Assembly: GCF_900215215.1 (NCBI RefSeq)
Contig: NZ_OBDR01000010.1
Span: 1-64,000 of the forward strand
Direction: 5' to 3'
Source of the DNA: Methanohalophilus euhalobius
GTDB lineage: Archaea > Halobacteriota > Methanosarcinia > Methanosarcinales > Methanosarcinaceae
DNA: 64,000 bases
In this document: in pieces, positions 45,012-54,482 of the stretch
Numbering within the stretch: the stretch's first letter is position 1
Layout of the letters: every line of letters starts with the position of its first letter
Notes under the pieces: generated by a model
Databases searched by the model: none
What the model was told of the DNA's origin: nothing
What the model saw: only the letters and a program-made list of their open reading frames with translations
Translations under genes and position numbers: made by a program

Positions 45012-45926
45012 TTATTTCCCATAGGGAACTTCAAATTCCACTAGGTCCTCTGCCACACAGGTATTTTCGAAAACTTCTTTTGCCTCCTCCAGAAGCACTG
45101 AAGAATCGTCAGTATACCTCGAGCTGATATGGGTCAGGATAAGCCGCTGTACCTCTGCTTTTTGTGCCACATCTGCGGCCTCTTTTGCTGTAGAATGCAG
45201 TGATTCACGGGCCCAATCCACTTTTTCCTGTGCAAGTGTCCCATCATGAATTAATACATCAGCGTTTTTACTTGCTCTAATAATTGCCTCGCATGGACGG
45301 GTATCACCGGTATAGATGAGTTTACGCCCCCTGCGGCAGGGACCTATCACTTCATTAGGATGGACTAACCTGCCATTTACTTCCACCGATTCCCCTTTCT
45401 GGAGACAGGAATAAAGTGGGCCTACAGGCACACCCAGCTCTTCAGCACGACGGCGGTCAAATCTACCGGGGCGTTCATTTTCTACAAGAGCATAGGCAAG
45501 AGAAGGAACACTGTGCTCACTTGCAATTGCATTAATCACATAACCTTCCCGGTGGACAGTGTCCCCGGCTTCGAGAGGTACTGCTTTGATTTCAAAATTC
45601 AATCGGCAGTAGCCAAGTAGTGATACCAATTTTACAAATTGTTCCACCCAGGCAGGACCATATATAGTCAGTGGAGCATCCCTGTCGTGGAAAGAAAGAG
45701 TTTGCAAAAGGCCGGGAATTCCCAGCACATGATCTGCATGAAAATGTGTAATGAATATAGAAGAAAGGGACATCATGCCAGTCCTGGCACGCATCATTTG
45801 CTGCTGGGTACCCTCCCCGCAGTCAAAAAGGAGCAACTCCCCTTCCCTGTTGACCAGGATGGAAGAGGGATTTCTGTTCACAGTTGGGAGAGCTCCCCCG
45901 GTACCAAGGAACACTACACGAAGCAT
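45012..45926 (-). CDS. rnz: Ribonuclease Z (tRNA 3'-end processing)
   Basis: RNase Z removes 3' trailers from tRNA precursors. The product of about 304 residues opens MLRVVFLGTGGALPTVNRNP and carries the metallo-beta-lactamase motif FITHFHADHVLGIPGLLQTL, IYGPAWVEQFVK, the GRKLIYTGDTRPCEAI Asp and the LILTHISSRY His. The start at 45926 is chosen by similarity. No ribosome site is seen, so the message may be leaderless. It is divergent from rps8e. Confidence 0.94.
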   Translation of the reverse strand: MLRVVFLGTGGALPTVNRNPSSILVNREGELLLFDCGEGTQQQMMRARTGMMSLSSIFITHFHADHVLGIPGLLQTLSFHDRDAPLTIYGPAWVEQFVKLVSLLGYCRLNFEIKAVPLEAGDTVHREGYVINAIASEHSVPSLAYALVENERPGRFDRRRAEELGVPVGPLYSCLQKGESVEVNGRLVHPNEVIGPCRRGRKLIYTGDTRPCEAIIRASKNADVLIHDGTLAQEKVDWARESLHSTAKEAADVAQKAEVQRLILTHISSRYTDDSSVLLEEAKEVFENTCVAEDLVEFEVPYGK

Positions 45927-46078
45927 AATAAATATCATAAGTAAAAGCATTATTTATGATTATCCAAGCTCGTGAGTAGTCTATATTCGAAAGGTTCATA
46001 TACAATATTACAATTAATGAGCTCTCCTAATAGCAAAGCTTAGTATTATACTTAAATCACAAAACAGAGGTTCCAATC

Positions 46079-46456
46079 ATGATATCCCAGGGAAGATCAA
46101 AGAGAACGGCCACAGCTGCCAAGAGAAAAACAGCACGCGGAAAAAGGAAATACGAAATCGGCAGTGAACCTGCAGAAACACATGTCGCAGAAACCAGAAG
46201 AAAACCCGTAAAAACAAGGGGCGGCTCCCACAAAGTAAAACTCCTTCAGGAAAAAATTGCCAATGTCACCGATCCCTCTACCGGCAAGACAGCAGCAGTC
46301 ACAATAGAGAATGTTACCGACAACGAAGCCAACGAGCACTACGTCAGGCGTAACATACTCACAAAAGGCAGCATCATCAAGACCGAACTTGGAGATGCCA
46401 GGATAACCAGTCGTCCGGGTCAGGATGGCGTTGTCAACGCAATTCTTACAAAATAA
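46079..46456 (+). CDS. rps8e: Ribosomal protein S8e
   Basis: This 125-residue protein of the small ribosomal subunit starts [20 protein letters not shown] and contains [20 protein letters not shown] and [19 protein letters not shown], which match the archaeal S8e pattern. The opening differs slightly from the usual WQGRS. It is followed after 27 bp by an Lrp-type regulator. Confidence 0.94.
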   Translation: MISQGRSKRTATAAKRKTARGKRKYEIGSEPAETHVAETRRKPVKTRGGSHKVKLLQEKIANVTDPSTGKTAAVTIENVTDNEANEHYVRRNILTKGSIIKTELGDARITSRPGQDGVVNAILTK

Positions 46457-46483
46457 ACAAAAAATACAGGTGGCTCAAAGAGC

Positions 46484-46975
46484 ATGGACAGGAAAACAAG
46501 GGATATATTGGAGATTCTGGAAAATGATGCCAGGTCAAGCCTTGAGGACATTTCCGCCCTTGTTGACATGACTCCGGAAGAAGTCCAGAAGCGAATCCAT
46601 CAGCTTGAAAAAGCAAAGATAATCCGCAAATATAAAACAGTGATTGACTGGGAACTTGCTGGAGAAGATTATGTCTATGCAATCATTGAACTGAAGGTAA
46701 CACTGGAACGCAAACAGGGATACCAGCGTATCGCAGAAAGACTGTACCGTTTCCCCGAAGTGCGTTCTGTCAGACTGCTTTCAGGAGAACATGACATAAC
46801 CCTTACGGTCCGTGGCAAATCCATGAAGCAGGTCGCTTTTTTTGTTGCAGAAAAGATAGCCACCCTGGAACAGGTGCATAATACTGCCACCCATTTCGTA
46901 CTCAAGACATACAAAGAAGACGGGTTGATTATGGAAGAGCCCGAACATGTAAAACGTCTGCCGGTTTCCCCCTAA
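46484..46975 (+). CDS. Lrp/AsnC family transcriptional regulator
   Basis: The 163-residue protein has an N-terminal winged HTH (TRDILEILENDARSSLEDIS, then EEVQKRIHQLEKAKIIRKYK) and a C-terminal RAM ligand-binding domain (YVYAIIELKVTLERKQGYQR, VRSVRLLSGEHDITLTVRGK). AGGTGG precedes the ATG. The aminotransferase downstream begins 14 bp after its stop, so the regulator probably controls or senses an amino acid related to that enzyme. Confidence 0.92.
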   Translation: MDRKTRDILEILENDARSSLEDISALVDMTPEEVQKRIHQLEKAKIIRKYKTVIDWELAGEDYVYAIIELKVTLERKQGYQRIAERLYRFPEVRSVRLLSGEHDITLTVRGKSMKQVAFFVAEKIATLEQVHNTATHFVLKTYKEDGLIMEEPEHVKRLPVSP

Positions 46976-46989
46976 AGGAGGTATGAGAA

Positions 46990-48156
46990 CTGACAGACAC
47001 TTCACGCTTTGTAGCCAGTTATCTGGATAGAGTACCCCCTTCGGGGATCCGCCGATTTTTTGACATGGTCTCCAACAATGAGGATATAATATCCCTCGGA
47101 GTTGGAGAACCCGATTATATTACTCCCTGGCACATCCGGGAAGCCTGCATTCATTCACTGGAACAGGGAGAAACATCCTATACATCCAACTATGGACTTG
47201 TAGAACTCAGGGATGAAATATCCAGGACCTATACCCAGAAACACGGATTATACTATGACCTTACATCCGAAATACTGGTGACATCGGGAGTAAGTGAGGC
47301 ACTGGACCTGGCGGTGCGTGCTATCACCGATCCGGGTGATGAGATTATAATTGTGGAGCCCTCTTACGTTGCCTATGCACCTGCAATCATTTTTGCAGGA
47401 GGAAACCCGGTTGCCGTACAAACATTCAGGGAAGACAAATTCAAACTTACCTCCGAAAACCTGAAAAAAGCGATCACTCCAAAAACCAAAGCTATCCTGC
47501 TCAATTATCCAAACAACCCCACCGGAGCAGTGATGGATAAAAAGGAACTGGAACCCATCGCAGATATTGTGGAAGAACACGATATAATGGTCATCTCGGA
47601 TGAAGTCTATGAAAGGATGACCTATGACACACAGCATACATGTTTTGCCTCCCTGGATGGCATGAGGCAACGCACCATAGTCCTCAATGGCTTTTCCAAG
47701 GCATATTCGATGACCGGATTTAGAATGGCCTATGCACTTGCCCCTGCACCGGTGTTAGCAGCCATGATGCGCATACACCAGTATAGCATGCTTTGTGCCC
47801 CGATAACCGCACAGGTAGGAGCGATAGAGGCCCTCAAGAACGGTGAAGAAGAAGTGGAGAAAATGGTCAATGAATATAACCGGCGTCGCAGACTTATTGT
47901 CAAAGGGTTCAATAATATCGGCCTGGACTGCTTCAACCCGGGAGGAGCTTTTTACGCATTCCCATCTGTTGCATCCACAGGCCTGACATCGGAACAATTT
48001 GCCGAAAGACTGCTTGAACAGCAACAGGTTGTCACCATACCAGGAGATGTGTTCGGCAGGGCAGGAAATGGATATCTCAGATGTGCCTATGCGGCCTCCA
48101 GGGAAAACATCAAGGAAGCTCTTGAGAGAATCGAGACTTTCATATCAGACATCTAA
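46990..48156 (+). CDS. Class I/II PLP-dependent aminotransferase, CTG start
   Basis: The 388-residue enzyme resembles archaeal aspartate or aromatic aminotransferases: SGIRRFFDMVSNNEDIISLG, VGEPDYITPWHIREA, NYPNNPTGAVMD, VISDEVYERMTYD and the PLP lysine in LNGFSKAYSMTGFRM, with a closing YLRCAYAASRENIKEALERI. The ATG at 47065 would remove the conserved TSRFVASYLDRVPPSGIRRF. This frame is closed by TGA at 46984. The only start between is CTG at 46990, 7 nt behind a perfect GGAGGT. It is cotranscribed with the Lrp gene. The exact amino-acid substrate is not shown. Confidence 0.9.
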   Translation: MTDTSRFVASYLDRVPPSGIRRFFDMVSNNEDIISLGVGEPDYITPWHIREACIHSLEQGETSYTSNYGLVELRDEISRTYTQKHGLYYDLTSEILVTSGVSEALDLAVRAITDPGDEIIIVEPSYVAYAPAIIFAGGNPVAVQTFREDKFKLTSENLKKAITPKTKAILLNYPNNPTGAVMDKKELEPIADIVEEHDIMVISDEVYERMTYDTQHTCFASLDGMRQRTIVLNGFSKAYSMTGFRMAYALAPAPVLAAMMRIHQYSMLCAPITAQVGAIEALKNGEEEVEKMVNEYNRRRRLIVKGFNNIGLDCFNPGGAFYAFPSVASTGLTSEQFAERLLEQQQVVTIPGDVFGRAGNGYLRCAYAASRENIKEALERIETFISDI

Positions 48157-48188
48157 AACCAATTCCGTAAAGCAATTGTAAAGGAAAA

Positions 48189-48965
48189 TCACTTCCCATC
48201 GCTTTTCTTATCCTTCACGTAAATCAACCGGTTATTGCTGGAATTATCCGCCCGGACCTCATCGATATCAAAAAGGTCTATTGCCCGGAAAATGTCCCAC
48301 ATTTTTTTGTAACCATAATTACGAGGATCAAAATCCGGCTGTTTCTGCACAAGATTGCTGCCCACATTGCCCAGGAAGGCCCAGCCACTTTCTTCAGCTG
48401 AATCTTCTACAGCATCCCTTAGCATTTTAACTAGCTTGCTGTCACCTTTGAGGCGGTTGGTATCCCATTTTCCCTGGGCCTGCATTGGTGACTCAGAGAC
48501 TGTGCCTACTACATCTTCCTCTTTACGCAGGTTTTCCGTATATATGAACTTGTCACAAGCCGCAATAAAGGGTTTTGGAGTCTTGATTTCTCCGAAACCG
48601 TAGACTTTGCGACCTGATTCCCTGATCCGGGATGAAAGGCGTGTGAAATCACTGTCACTAGAAACAATACAGAAACCATCCAGGGGCTCGGAATAAAGCA
48701 AATCCATCGCATCGATAATAAGGGAACTATCGGTAGCATTTTTCCCGTAAGTATAGCTGAATTGCTGTATCGGCTGGATGGAGTGTTCCAGGAGATTGTC
48801 CTTCCAGTTTTTAAGGTTGGGACGCGTCCAGTCACCATAAATCCTTTTTACACTTGCAATCCCGTATTTGGCTATTTCCGAAAAAAGTCCCTCCACTATG
48901 GAAGGTTGTGCATTGTCAGCATCGATAAGTACTGCCAGTTTCTTCTGTGCTGCATCGGTCTCCAT
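48189..48965 (-). CDS. NYN-domain putative RNase with C-terminal OST-HTH/LOTUS-like domain
   Basis: The 258-residue protein has a NYN (PIN-like) domain with acidic metal-binding residues: KLAVLIDADNAQPSIVEGLF, SSLIIDAMDLLYSE and CIVSSDSDFTRLSSRIRESG. A C-terminal OST-HTH-like segment follows (KLVKMLRDAVEDSAEESGWA, DFDPRNYGYKKMWDIFRAID). This LabA/Limkain-b1-type architecture is associated with RNA binding or cleavage. The target is unknown. It converges with the aminotransferase. Confidence 0.9.
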   Translation of the reverse strand: METDAAQKKLAVLIDADNAQPSIVEGLFSEIAKYGIASVKRIYGDWTRPNLKNWKDNLLEHSIQPIQQFSYTYGKNATDSSLIIDAMDLLYSEPLDGFCIVSSDSDFTRLSSRIRESGRKVYGFGEIKTPKPFIAACDKFIYTENLRKEEDVVGTVSESPMQAQGKWDTNRLKGDSKLVKMLRDAVEDSAEESGWAFLGNVGSNLVQKQPDFDPRNYGYKKMWDIFRAIDLFDIDEVRADNSSNNRLIYVKDKKSDGK

Positions 48966-49012
48966 TAATATTCCCCAAAAAGATAGTGCAAAATCCAGAG
49001 CACATCGATCTA

Positions 49013-49117
49013 GTGAACTACACCTGAGCTAAAGACTCAGGTGCTTCCTGCTTCATACTTTTTCCCAAAGGAAACAAGTCCACAGGCTCTCCCCGTAGTT
49101 CCTACGGTGCTTCAAAT
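49013..49117 (-). mobile_element. Orphan IS200/IS605 right end with omega-RNA-like fold (copy B)
   Basis: On the minus strand this shows the same series as copy A at 23.6 kb: AGCACCGTAGGAACTACGG hairpin, GAGCCTG, GACTTGTTTCC, GTATGAAGCAGGAAG, hairpin CACCTGAG-TCTTTAG-CTCAGGTG and terminus TAGTTCAC. The first hairpin is CCGTAG/CTACGG and the last has 8 perfect pairs. No TnpA or TnpB gene adjoins. It fills the space between the NYN gene and the TrmB-type regulator, starting about 20 bp beyond the stop codon of that regulator. It may be a solo element, a PATE-like non-autonomous element or a domesticated RNA. Confidence 0.6.
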
Positions 49118-49138
49118 ACCTATCAAATTCTGCTTAGG

Positions 49139-49522
49139 TTATGGCATTTCGTCCCCTACAAGTTCCTTGTCAATTTTATTGATAAGATGGCTGACTTTAT
49201 CATACCACTGGTCTACACTTTCCTGAAGCATTCGCCTGACCTCTGCCGGATTTACGGCCACATATTCATAAAAATAGCCACCTACATCAATGGTATGGGT
49301 TTCCCTGTAAACAAGCCCACAGGAGATCAGGTTCTGGAGAGAACGATAAGCTGTACTGCGTTCACGGCCCAGATGCTTTCCGAGTTTTTCGGCTGTCAGA
49401 GGGCCATTGGAAAGCAGTATTTTGTAAGCCTTTAGATCCAAATCCTTTAAACCCAGAATACACTTGGCAACATCATCGCATTCACAATTAGCTTTGAGCA
49501 TTTCCGAAATTGAACCCATCAT
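49139..49522 (-). CDS. TrmB-type HTH transcriptional regulator
   Basis: The product of about 127 residues has a winged HTH: LDLKAYKILLSNGPLTAEKL, then GKHLGRERSTAYRSLQNLIS and CGLVYRETHTIDVGGYFYEY. The C-terminal helix suggests dimerisation (ESVDQWYDKVSHLINKIDKE). CAGGTGA precedes the ATG at 49522. An N-terminal cysteine group (NCECDDVAKC) could bind a metal or sense redox state. It is divergent from the archaeosine-related gene. Confidence 0.85.
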   Translation of the reverse strand: MMGSISEMLKANCECDDVAKCILGLKDLDLKAYKILLSNGPLTAEKLGKHLGRERSTAYRSLQNLISCGLVYRETHTIDVGGYFYEYVAVNPAEVRRMLQESVDQWYDKVSHLINKIDKELVGDEMP

Positions 49523-49628
49523 TTTAAATTTCACCTGAAGCTCTATAAAAAAAAGCTGCACAGATTGTACAAAACCATACTAATCAAATCGTTAATTATA
49601 TATATAGTTTTTCAGCAACGGTAGTCCA

Positions 49629-50312
49629 GTGCCCACTATAATACCAGAAAATGAAAGGTCAGATGAACCGCTTGATACAGAGCGATTAATTTATCATCCG
49701 GACATGATACGTGCCAATGAGTGGGTCCTCAATGAATATGAGGCACCTACACGCAAATTCTGCATATTCGTCCCCTGTTCTATGAGGAAACCCTATCATA
49801 CGAGTCCATCCCACAGGATGTATGACAGGATCATTTTTGACCTGCTAAAGCCCGAAGATGTCCATATAGTAGTTTTTGGAACCTGTGGCGTAACTCCACG
49901 GGAAATCGATAATGAATATCCTTTTACAGATTATAAATTCATGATGGGAAAATGCAATGTGGCAAAGATCAAGCGGGATTTTATAAGTATGGAAAGCAAA
50001 AGACTTGCAACATACCTCGAGAAGACCCGTGACAACTATAGCCACAGGATAGCCTATTGCACAGGTGACTTCAGGAAGGCGATGCTCAGGGGTCTTGAAA
50101 AAACAGATATTGAAGTAGAAATCGCCCCCCGACAAGAAACAATGGAGGAACACATCCGCCCCAACAAGAGATTCATTTATGGAAGCTTGAGCCAGAAAGG
50201 ATATCTTCAGGACCTCTCCGATGCAATCACCGATAAATTGGGGATTGAAAGAAGGGTTGTGGGTATTGATCCCGAGTTTTCAGAAAACGATAATGACTGG
50301 TATCTTTTGTGA
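49629..50312 (+). CDS. DUF5591 protein related to archaeosine synthase ArcS
   Basis: The 227-residue protein matches the catalytic DUF5591 domain of ArcS, which acts in conversion of preQ0 to archaeosine in tRNA: FCIFVPCSMRKPYHTSPSHR, FGTCGVTPREIDNEYPFTDY, MGKCNVAKIKRDFISMES and HRIAYCTGDFRKAMLRGLE. The PCSxxKPYxxSxSH signature holds the active-site Cys and His. It lacks the PUA and TGT-like parts of full ArcS, so it is a stand-alone core and probably works with a separate tRNA-binding protein. The reported GTG start has only a weak ribosome site. Confidence 0.82.
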   Translation: MPTIIPENERSDEPLDTERLIYHPDMIRANEWVLNEYEAPTRKFCIFVPCSMRKPYHTSPSHRMYDRIIFDLLKPEDVHIVVFGTCGVTPREIDNEYPFTDYKFMMGKCNVAKIKRDFISMESKRLATYLEKTRDNYSHRIAYCTGDFRKAMLRGLEKTDIEVEIAPRQETMEEHIRPNKRFIYGSLSQKGYLQDLSDAITDKLGIERRVVGIDPEFSENDNDWYLL

Positions 50313-50356
50313 ACAAGAGCAAACATGCAAAGTCAGTTGTTCCCTCACACCTATAA

Positions 50357-52166
50357 AATATACGCAAAGAGCAATCCACAGATGCCATAATATATACTAC
50401 TCCTGATTTTACAATCAATTTTGTGAACCGAACTGCAGAAGAGATGTTCGGATGACCTTGCCTGAAATAAAAGGCAAATCAATAACGATCCTCCATGAGC
50501 AAGAGCTGACCTCGGAACAGAAAAAAGAAATGTTCTCAAACCTCTATTCAGGAAAGCCTCATGATATTGAAGATGCCAGTAAACGCAAGGATGGAAGCAC
50601 GTTCTGTTGCCAGATTAAAATATCACCTCTTTTTACAGAAAAATCCAGAATATACGGACACCTGGGAATAATAAGGGACATCACTGAAGAAAAACAGAAT
50701 GAAGACAGTTTGGTAAAAGAAATCGACCTTTTAACCGGCCTAATCGGCACTGCCAGAGTGATTGTGGCTGTTCTTGACAGAGAGGGAAAAATAATATATT
50801 ATAATCCCCACATGGAAAAACTTTCCGGCTACAAGCTAAAGGAAGTAAAAGGAGAAGATTGGTTTTCCAGATTCATACCTGACAGAGAAAGGGGAAATAT
50901 CAAATCCGTATTCAAAAAGGCGATTTGCAGTCACTCTACTGAAGGCAATATCAACCCTATTGTCACAAAAGAAGGCAATGAAATCATTGTCGATTGGTAT
51001 GACACGACACTAAAAGATGATGAGGGAGAAGTAACCGGCCTTCTTGCCATCGGAAATGACATTACACAAAGAGTCGAAGTTGAAGAAAAGTTAAAGACAA
51101 TATATGAAAACATGCCCGGCGGCATCCTGATGATAGGTCAGGATTACATTATAAAAGATGTAAACTACCGTACATGTGAGATTACAGGTTATAAAAAAGA
51201 AGAACTCGTCGGACAACTATGTGATATCGTTTGCCCCAAGGGATCCGCCTCAAAAAAATGCCCCATATGGGAGGAGGGGGAGGAAGGATTCAGAGGAATG
51301 GATACCGCAATAAAGTGCAAAAACGGAATAAAAAACCCATATTGAAAAATGCACAGGAAATTACCATAAAAGGGGATACATACATTCTGGAACTGTTTCA
51401 GGACATATCGGAACGCAAAAATGCCGAAGAAAATGCCATCGAAGCAAAAAAGGCTGCAGAAGAAGCGAACCAGGCCAAGAGTGAATTTCTGGCAAATATG
51501 AGTCATGAATTGAGAACACCTTTGAATTCGGTGATTGGATTTTCCGATATCCTGCTGGAAGAAGTAAAAGGTGAACTCAATGATCCCCAGAAGAAATATG
51601 TGTCCAACATTGCCAGAAGTGGCAAACATCTGCTAAGTCTGATTAATGATATTCTTGATCTTTCAAAGATAGAGGCAGGACAAAAACAACTTGAATACAG
51701 TAGTTTTGAGCTGCATGAAGCATTGGATGAGATCAGTAAATTAACCAAACCCCTAATCTCCAAAAAGAATATAGGCCTGCAAATGGAGTTACCTTCTGAA
51801 GATATCAGGGTTTATGCCGACAGGAAAAAGTTCAAACAGATTATGTACAACCTGCTGAGCAATGCAGCCAAGTTCACCCCGGATAAAGGAACAATTACAA
51901 TTATTGCCAATCAAGAAAAGGACAAATTGAAAGTTGCAGTCTCGGACACCGGCATAGGCATACCCGAGAGCGAGCAGGCTACAATTTTTGAACCTTTCCA
52001 GCAGGTCAAATCCTCCAAATCCAGTGAACATAAGGGCACCGGACTGGGACTTTCCCTTGTCAGGGAACTGGTGGAAATGCACGGCGGACAGGTCAGACTG
52101 AAAAGTGAGGTTGGTAAGGGAAGTACATTTTCCTTCACTATCCCGGATAAACCGACTACGAATTGA
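50357..52166 (+). pseudogene. PAS histidine kinase broken by two -1 frame changes
   Basis: Reading across three segments gives one kinase: PAS (STDAIIYTTPDFTINFVNRT, then after a shift MTLPEIKGKSI), two further PAS domains (VIVAVLDREGKIIYYNPHME and GGILMIGQDYIIKDVNYRT), HisKA ([20 protein letters not shown]) and HATPase ([26 protein letters not shown]). The first break is at TTCGGATGACC near 50450, where one A seems missing. The second is at the six-A run 51330-51335, where a -1 shift restores [11 protein letters not shown]. No start codon is visible before the first PAS. The second site reads A AAA AAC in frame, a classic slippery sequence, so programmed shifting is a weak alternative to decay. 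Confidence 0.75.
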
Positions 52167-52185
52167 TAATTAAAGATTATATAAA

Positions 52186-53706
52186 TTATAAGCTGATATC
52201 TATCACTTCATCCCAGGCTTTTTTGAGGCTGATCTCAGTACCACCATCCTCCATGAGAATGTTAAGCATCCTGTGTACAACATCCGAATTATGGACAAGT
52301 ACACAATCTTCACAGCTCCAGACCCTGCTACCTGTAGTGCTATCTATCCATTTGCCCCCGGTGCGCGTATCTTCACACGGGTAGAAGGGGCAGAAACAGA
52401 AAGTACAGTCCTGGCCTTCGAAATGACAGGGATAGTATTCACAGGTATTGCGACTTGAAGAACAGCCGGATGAGACGCCTTTTATGGTTTCTTTCAGTTT
52501 TTCCTCAGCATAATCCTTACCGGATTCTGTAAGGACCTCTCCGATAGTATGGATCAGTATATCCGTTTCTTCAGGAGGCCGGACGGCAAGACGGATGAAA
52601 TCGTTTTTCATCAGCGGGAAAGAACTGCAATCCCTTATAAGTACACCATGTCTTGCAAGCCTTTTCGTGAGTTCTACAGAATCCATAAGGAGCTCGGAGA
52701 TATCCACAAGTATATAATTTACAGAACTTGAATGAGGATGGAAACCGTAGATATCACTCAGCCGATCTATAAGATAATCCCTGTATTCTGTTATCTTCTG
52801 GCGGGACACATTCAGGTATGCTGACTCCATACCGCCCTCCATCCCCATCAGGGAACATCCCACCTCTTCGGCAAGAGAGCCCATATTCCAGGGCAGACGG
52901 GCAGTATTCAATTTTTCAGCCATTGTCTCAGATGCGACACCAAATCCCATACGTATACCCGGTAGTGCAAATGATTTGGTAAGGGACCTCATTACGAAAA
53001 CATGATCATTAGAGACGGCAACATCAACGACAGTACTTGATATATCGGATAGTTCAATAAAAGCTTCATCAACAAAAAGCAGGGTATCTGTTTCTGCACA
53101 AAGTCCTGCAAGGCGCAGGATATCTTCCCTTGCCAGCAACTTACCTGTAGGATTGTTGGGATTGCAAACAAAAAGGACACGTGCCGATTCCAGGGCATCC
53201 TCAGAGATGGAAAACAGGGATTCTACCGGATAATACACAATTTTTGCCCCTGCCACCCTGCATTGCTGCTCATATTCAGCAAAGGTGGGCTGGGGAATCA
53301 TTACCTCATCCCCTTCATTGAGAATACAACCGGCGACAAGCCTGATGATTTCCGACGAACCATTACCGGGGACAATGTTAACAGCATCTGCACCCCCTCC
53401 TACAAAAAAGGCAGCTGCAGCTCTGTATTCAAGATAGCGATTATCAGGATATTGGCCCATTTTTTCAAAGGAAGTGGCAAACAAATCCTGCAGGTCCATA
53501 TCCCATTCAGGATTATCAAAAGGGCTGCCCAGAGGATTCAAACTGGCACTAAAATCCACTATATCGGAGAGGGGAATGGAATACTGCTGTGAGGTCTTCC
53601 GGATAAGTCCGCCATGGGTTGAAGGAATTAACTCAAGTATATTTTCTTTGAAGGGGAGCATATGTTTATCATCTGCCGGCTTTAATTGGTGTTTTTCAAG
53701 ATGCAT
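52186..53706 (-). CDS. cobD: Second CobD-type threonine-phosphate decarboxylase with Cys-rich C-terminal domain
   Basis: This 506-residue paralogue of the 27501-28979 protein has the canonical aminotransferase-fold motifs: PGNGSSEIIRLVAGC, VCNPNNPTGKLLAREDI, LLFVDEAFIELSD and the PLP lysine in VMRSLTKSFALPGIRMGFG. The cysteine-rich tail is CEYYPCHFEGQDCTFCFCPF and VWSCEDCVLVH. It lies outside the cobamide operon, converging with the broken kinase. Because its catalytic motifs are more standard than those of the operon copy, it may be the main L-threonine phosphate decarboxylase. Confidence 0.88.
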   Translation of the reverse strand: MHLEKHQLKPADDKHMLPFKENILELIPSTHGGLIRKTSQQYSIPLSDIVDFSASLNPLGSPFDNPEWDMDLQDLFATSFEKMGQYPDNRYLEYRAAAAFFVGGGADAVNIVPGNGSSEIIRLVAGCILNEGDEVMIPQPTFAEYEQQCRVAGAKIVYYPVESLFSISEDALESARVLFVCNPNNPTGKLLAREDILRLAGLCAETDTLLFVDEAFIELSDISSTVVDVAVSNDHVFVMRSLTKSFALPGIRMGFGVASETMAEKLNTARLPWNMGSLAEEVGCSLMGMEGGMESAYLNVSRQKITEYRDYLIDRLSDIYGFHPHSSSVNYILVDISELLMDSVELTKRLARHGVLIRDCSSFPLMKNDFIRLAVRPPEETDILIHTIGEVLTESGKDYAEEKLKETIKGVSSGCSSSRNTCEYYPCHFEGQDCTFCFCPFYPCEDTRTGGKWIDSTTGSRVWSCEDCVLVHNSDVVHRMLNILMEDGGTEISLKKAWDEVIDISL

Positions 53707-53763
53707 GAAGTTATATAAAGCAATTTTTAGCAGCGAACTTATTATTAATATAATTTATGATAT

Positions 53764-54414
53764 GGGCACTGTTCAGTAAAAGCATCTTTCCCATTGATAA
53801 TGGTATATGAATTTAGATTTTGATGATTTCTGATGTAATTATGATAAGCGATAAACATTTGTATTCAGTTATTAATATGCTGAACAAGTCCCTCTTTATG
53901 TGGGAAAGATTTATCGAACATCTTAATCCTCCTTTTAAATGATTTGAACCATCGCTCGATATAATTTCTGATACCCCCGGATATTACAGTTCTCTTAATC
54001 CCGGGTTTCTCTATAACAGTGTACCATGGCCCCCATCCACAACTGCCCTCTTTGGTATGCCGCGTATAAGAACCAGTACTGGCTTGCAAACTGTACTTTC
54101 AAACTACTATGGTATCTGGTAATTTACCAGCACAAGGCTGTACGCACCAGCCGAATTTCTGTACCCGGTAATGTACTCCCCTGTAACTTATCGATTCACC
54201 AAAATATGATAATAGTTCTGAGGTTTTCCTCAAACTTAAGTCCCTGCTGGTACACAAGTATGGATAATGCTATGGCTTTTAGATCCCTTCTTTTCCTTTG
54301 CACGTAAGATTTAATATCTACCGGCATTAAATCTAATAATGCATTCTGTTCCATTTTCATCCCCTTTAAATGGGGTATGAATCCCCCTATTTATTTCTTA
54401 ACTGAACAATGCCC
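53764..54414 (-). mobile_element. Decayed IS6-like insertion sequence
   Basis: Imperfect terminal inverted repeats GGGCACTGTTCAGTAAAA (53764) and the complement of CTTAACTGAACAATGCCC (ending 54414) match at 15 of 18 positions and delimit 651 bp. Inside, on the minus strand, are broken transposase pieces: an N-terminal part from 54360 (MEQNALLDLMPVDIKSYVQR) and a C-terminal part at 53865-54089 ending RNYIERWFKSFKRRIKMFDK, which is typical of IS6-family DDE transposases. The middle of the catalytic core is missing and stops interrupt the rest. No target duplication is seen at the ends. It accounts for the whole gap between cobD and the deoxyhypusine synthase gene. Confidence 0.78.
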
Positions 54415-54482
54415 ACACAAAGGCCGAACAACTTTTTAAGTGAATAAGAACATGAATTGTATCCTAAAAGTCGTGATATACA

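Noticed and set aside
51330-51336. Programmed -1 frameshift as the main explanation for the kinase
   Set aside because: A second, non-slippery frame change and a missing start codon in the same gene make decay more likely.
50452-51345. Intact PAS-domain protein
   Set aside because: Its upstream and downstream continuations in other frames complete one histidine kinase, so it is a fragment of a broken gene.
53865-54089. Small independent gene
   Set aside because: The sequence is the C-terminal remnant of an IS6-type transposase within matched inverted repeats.
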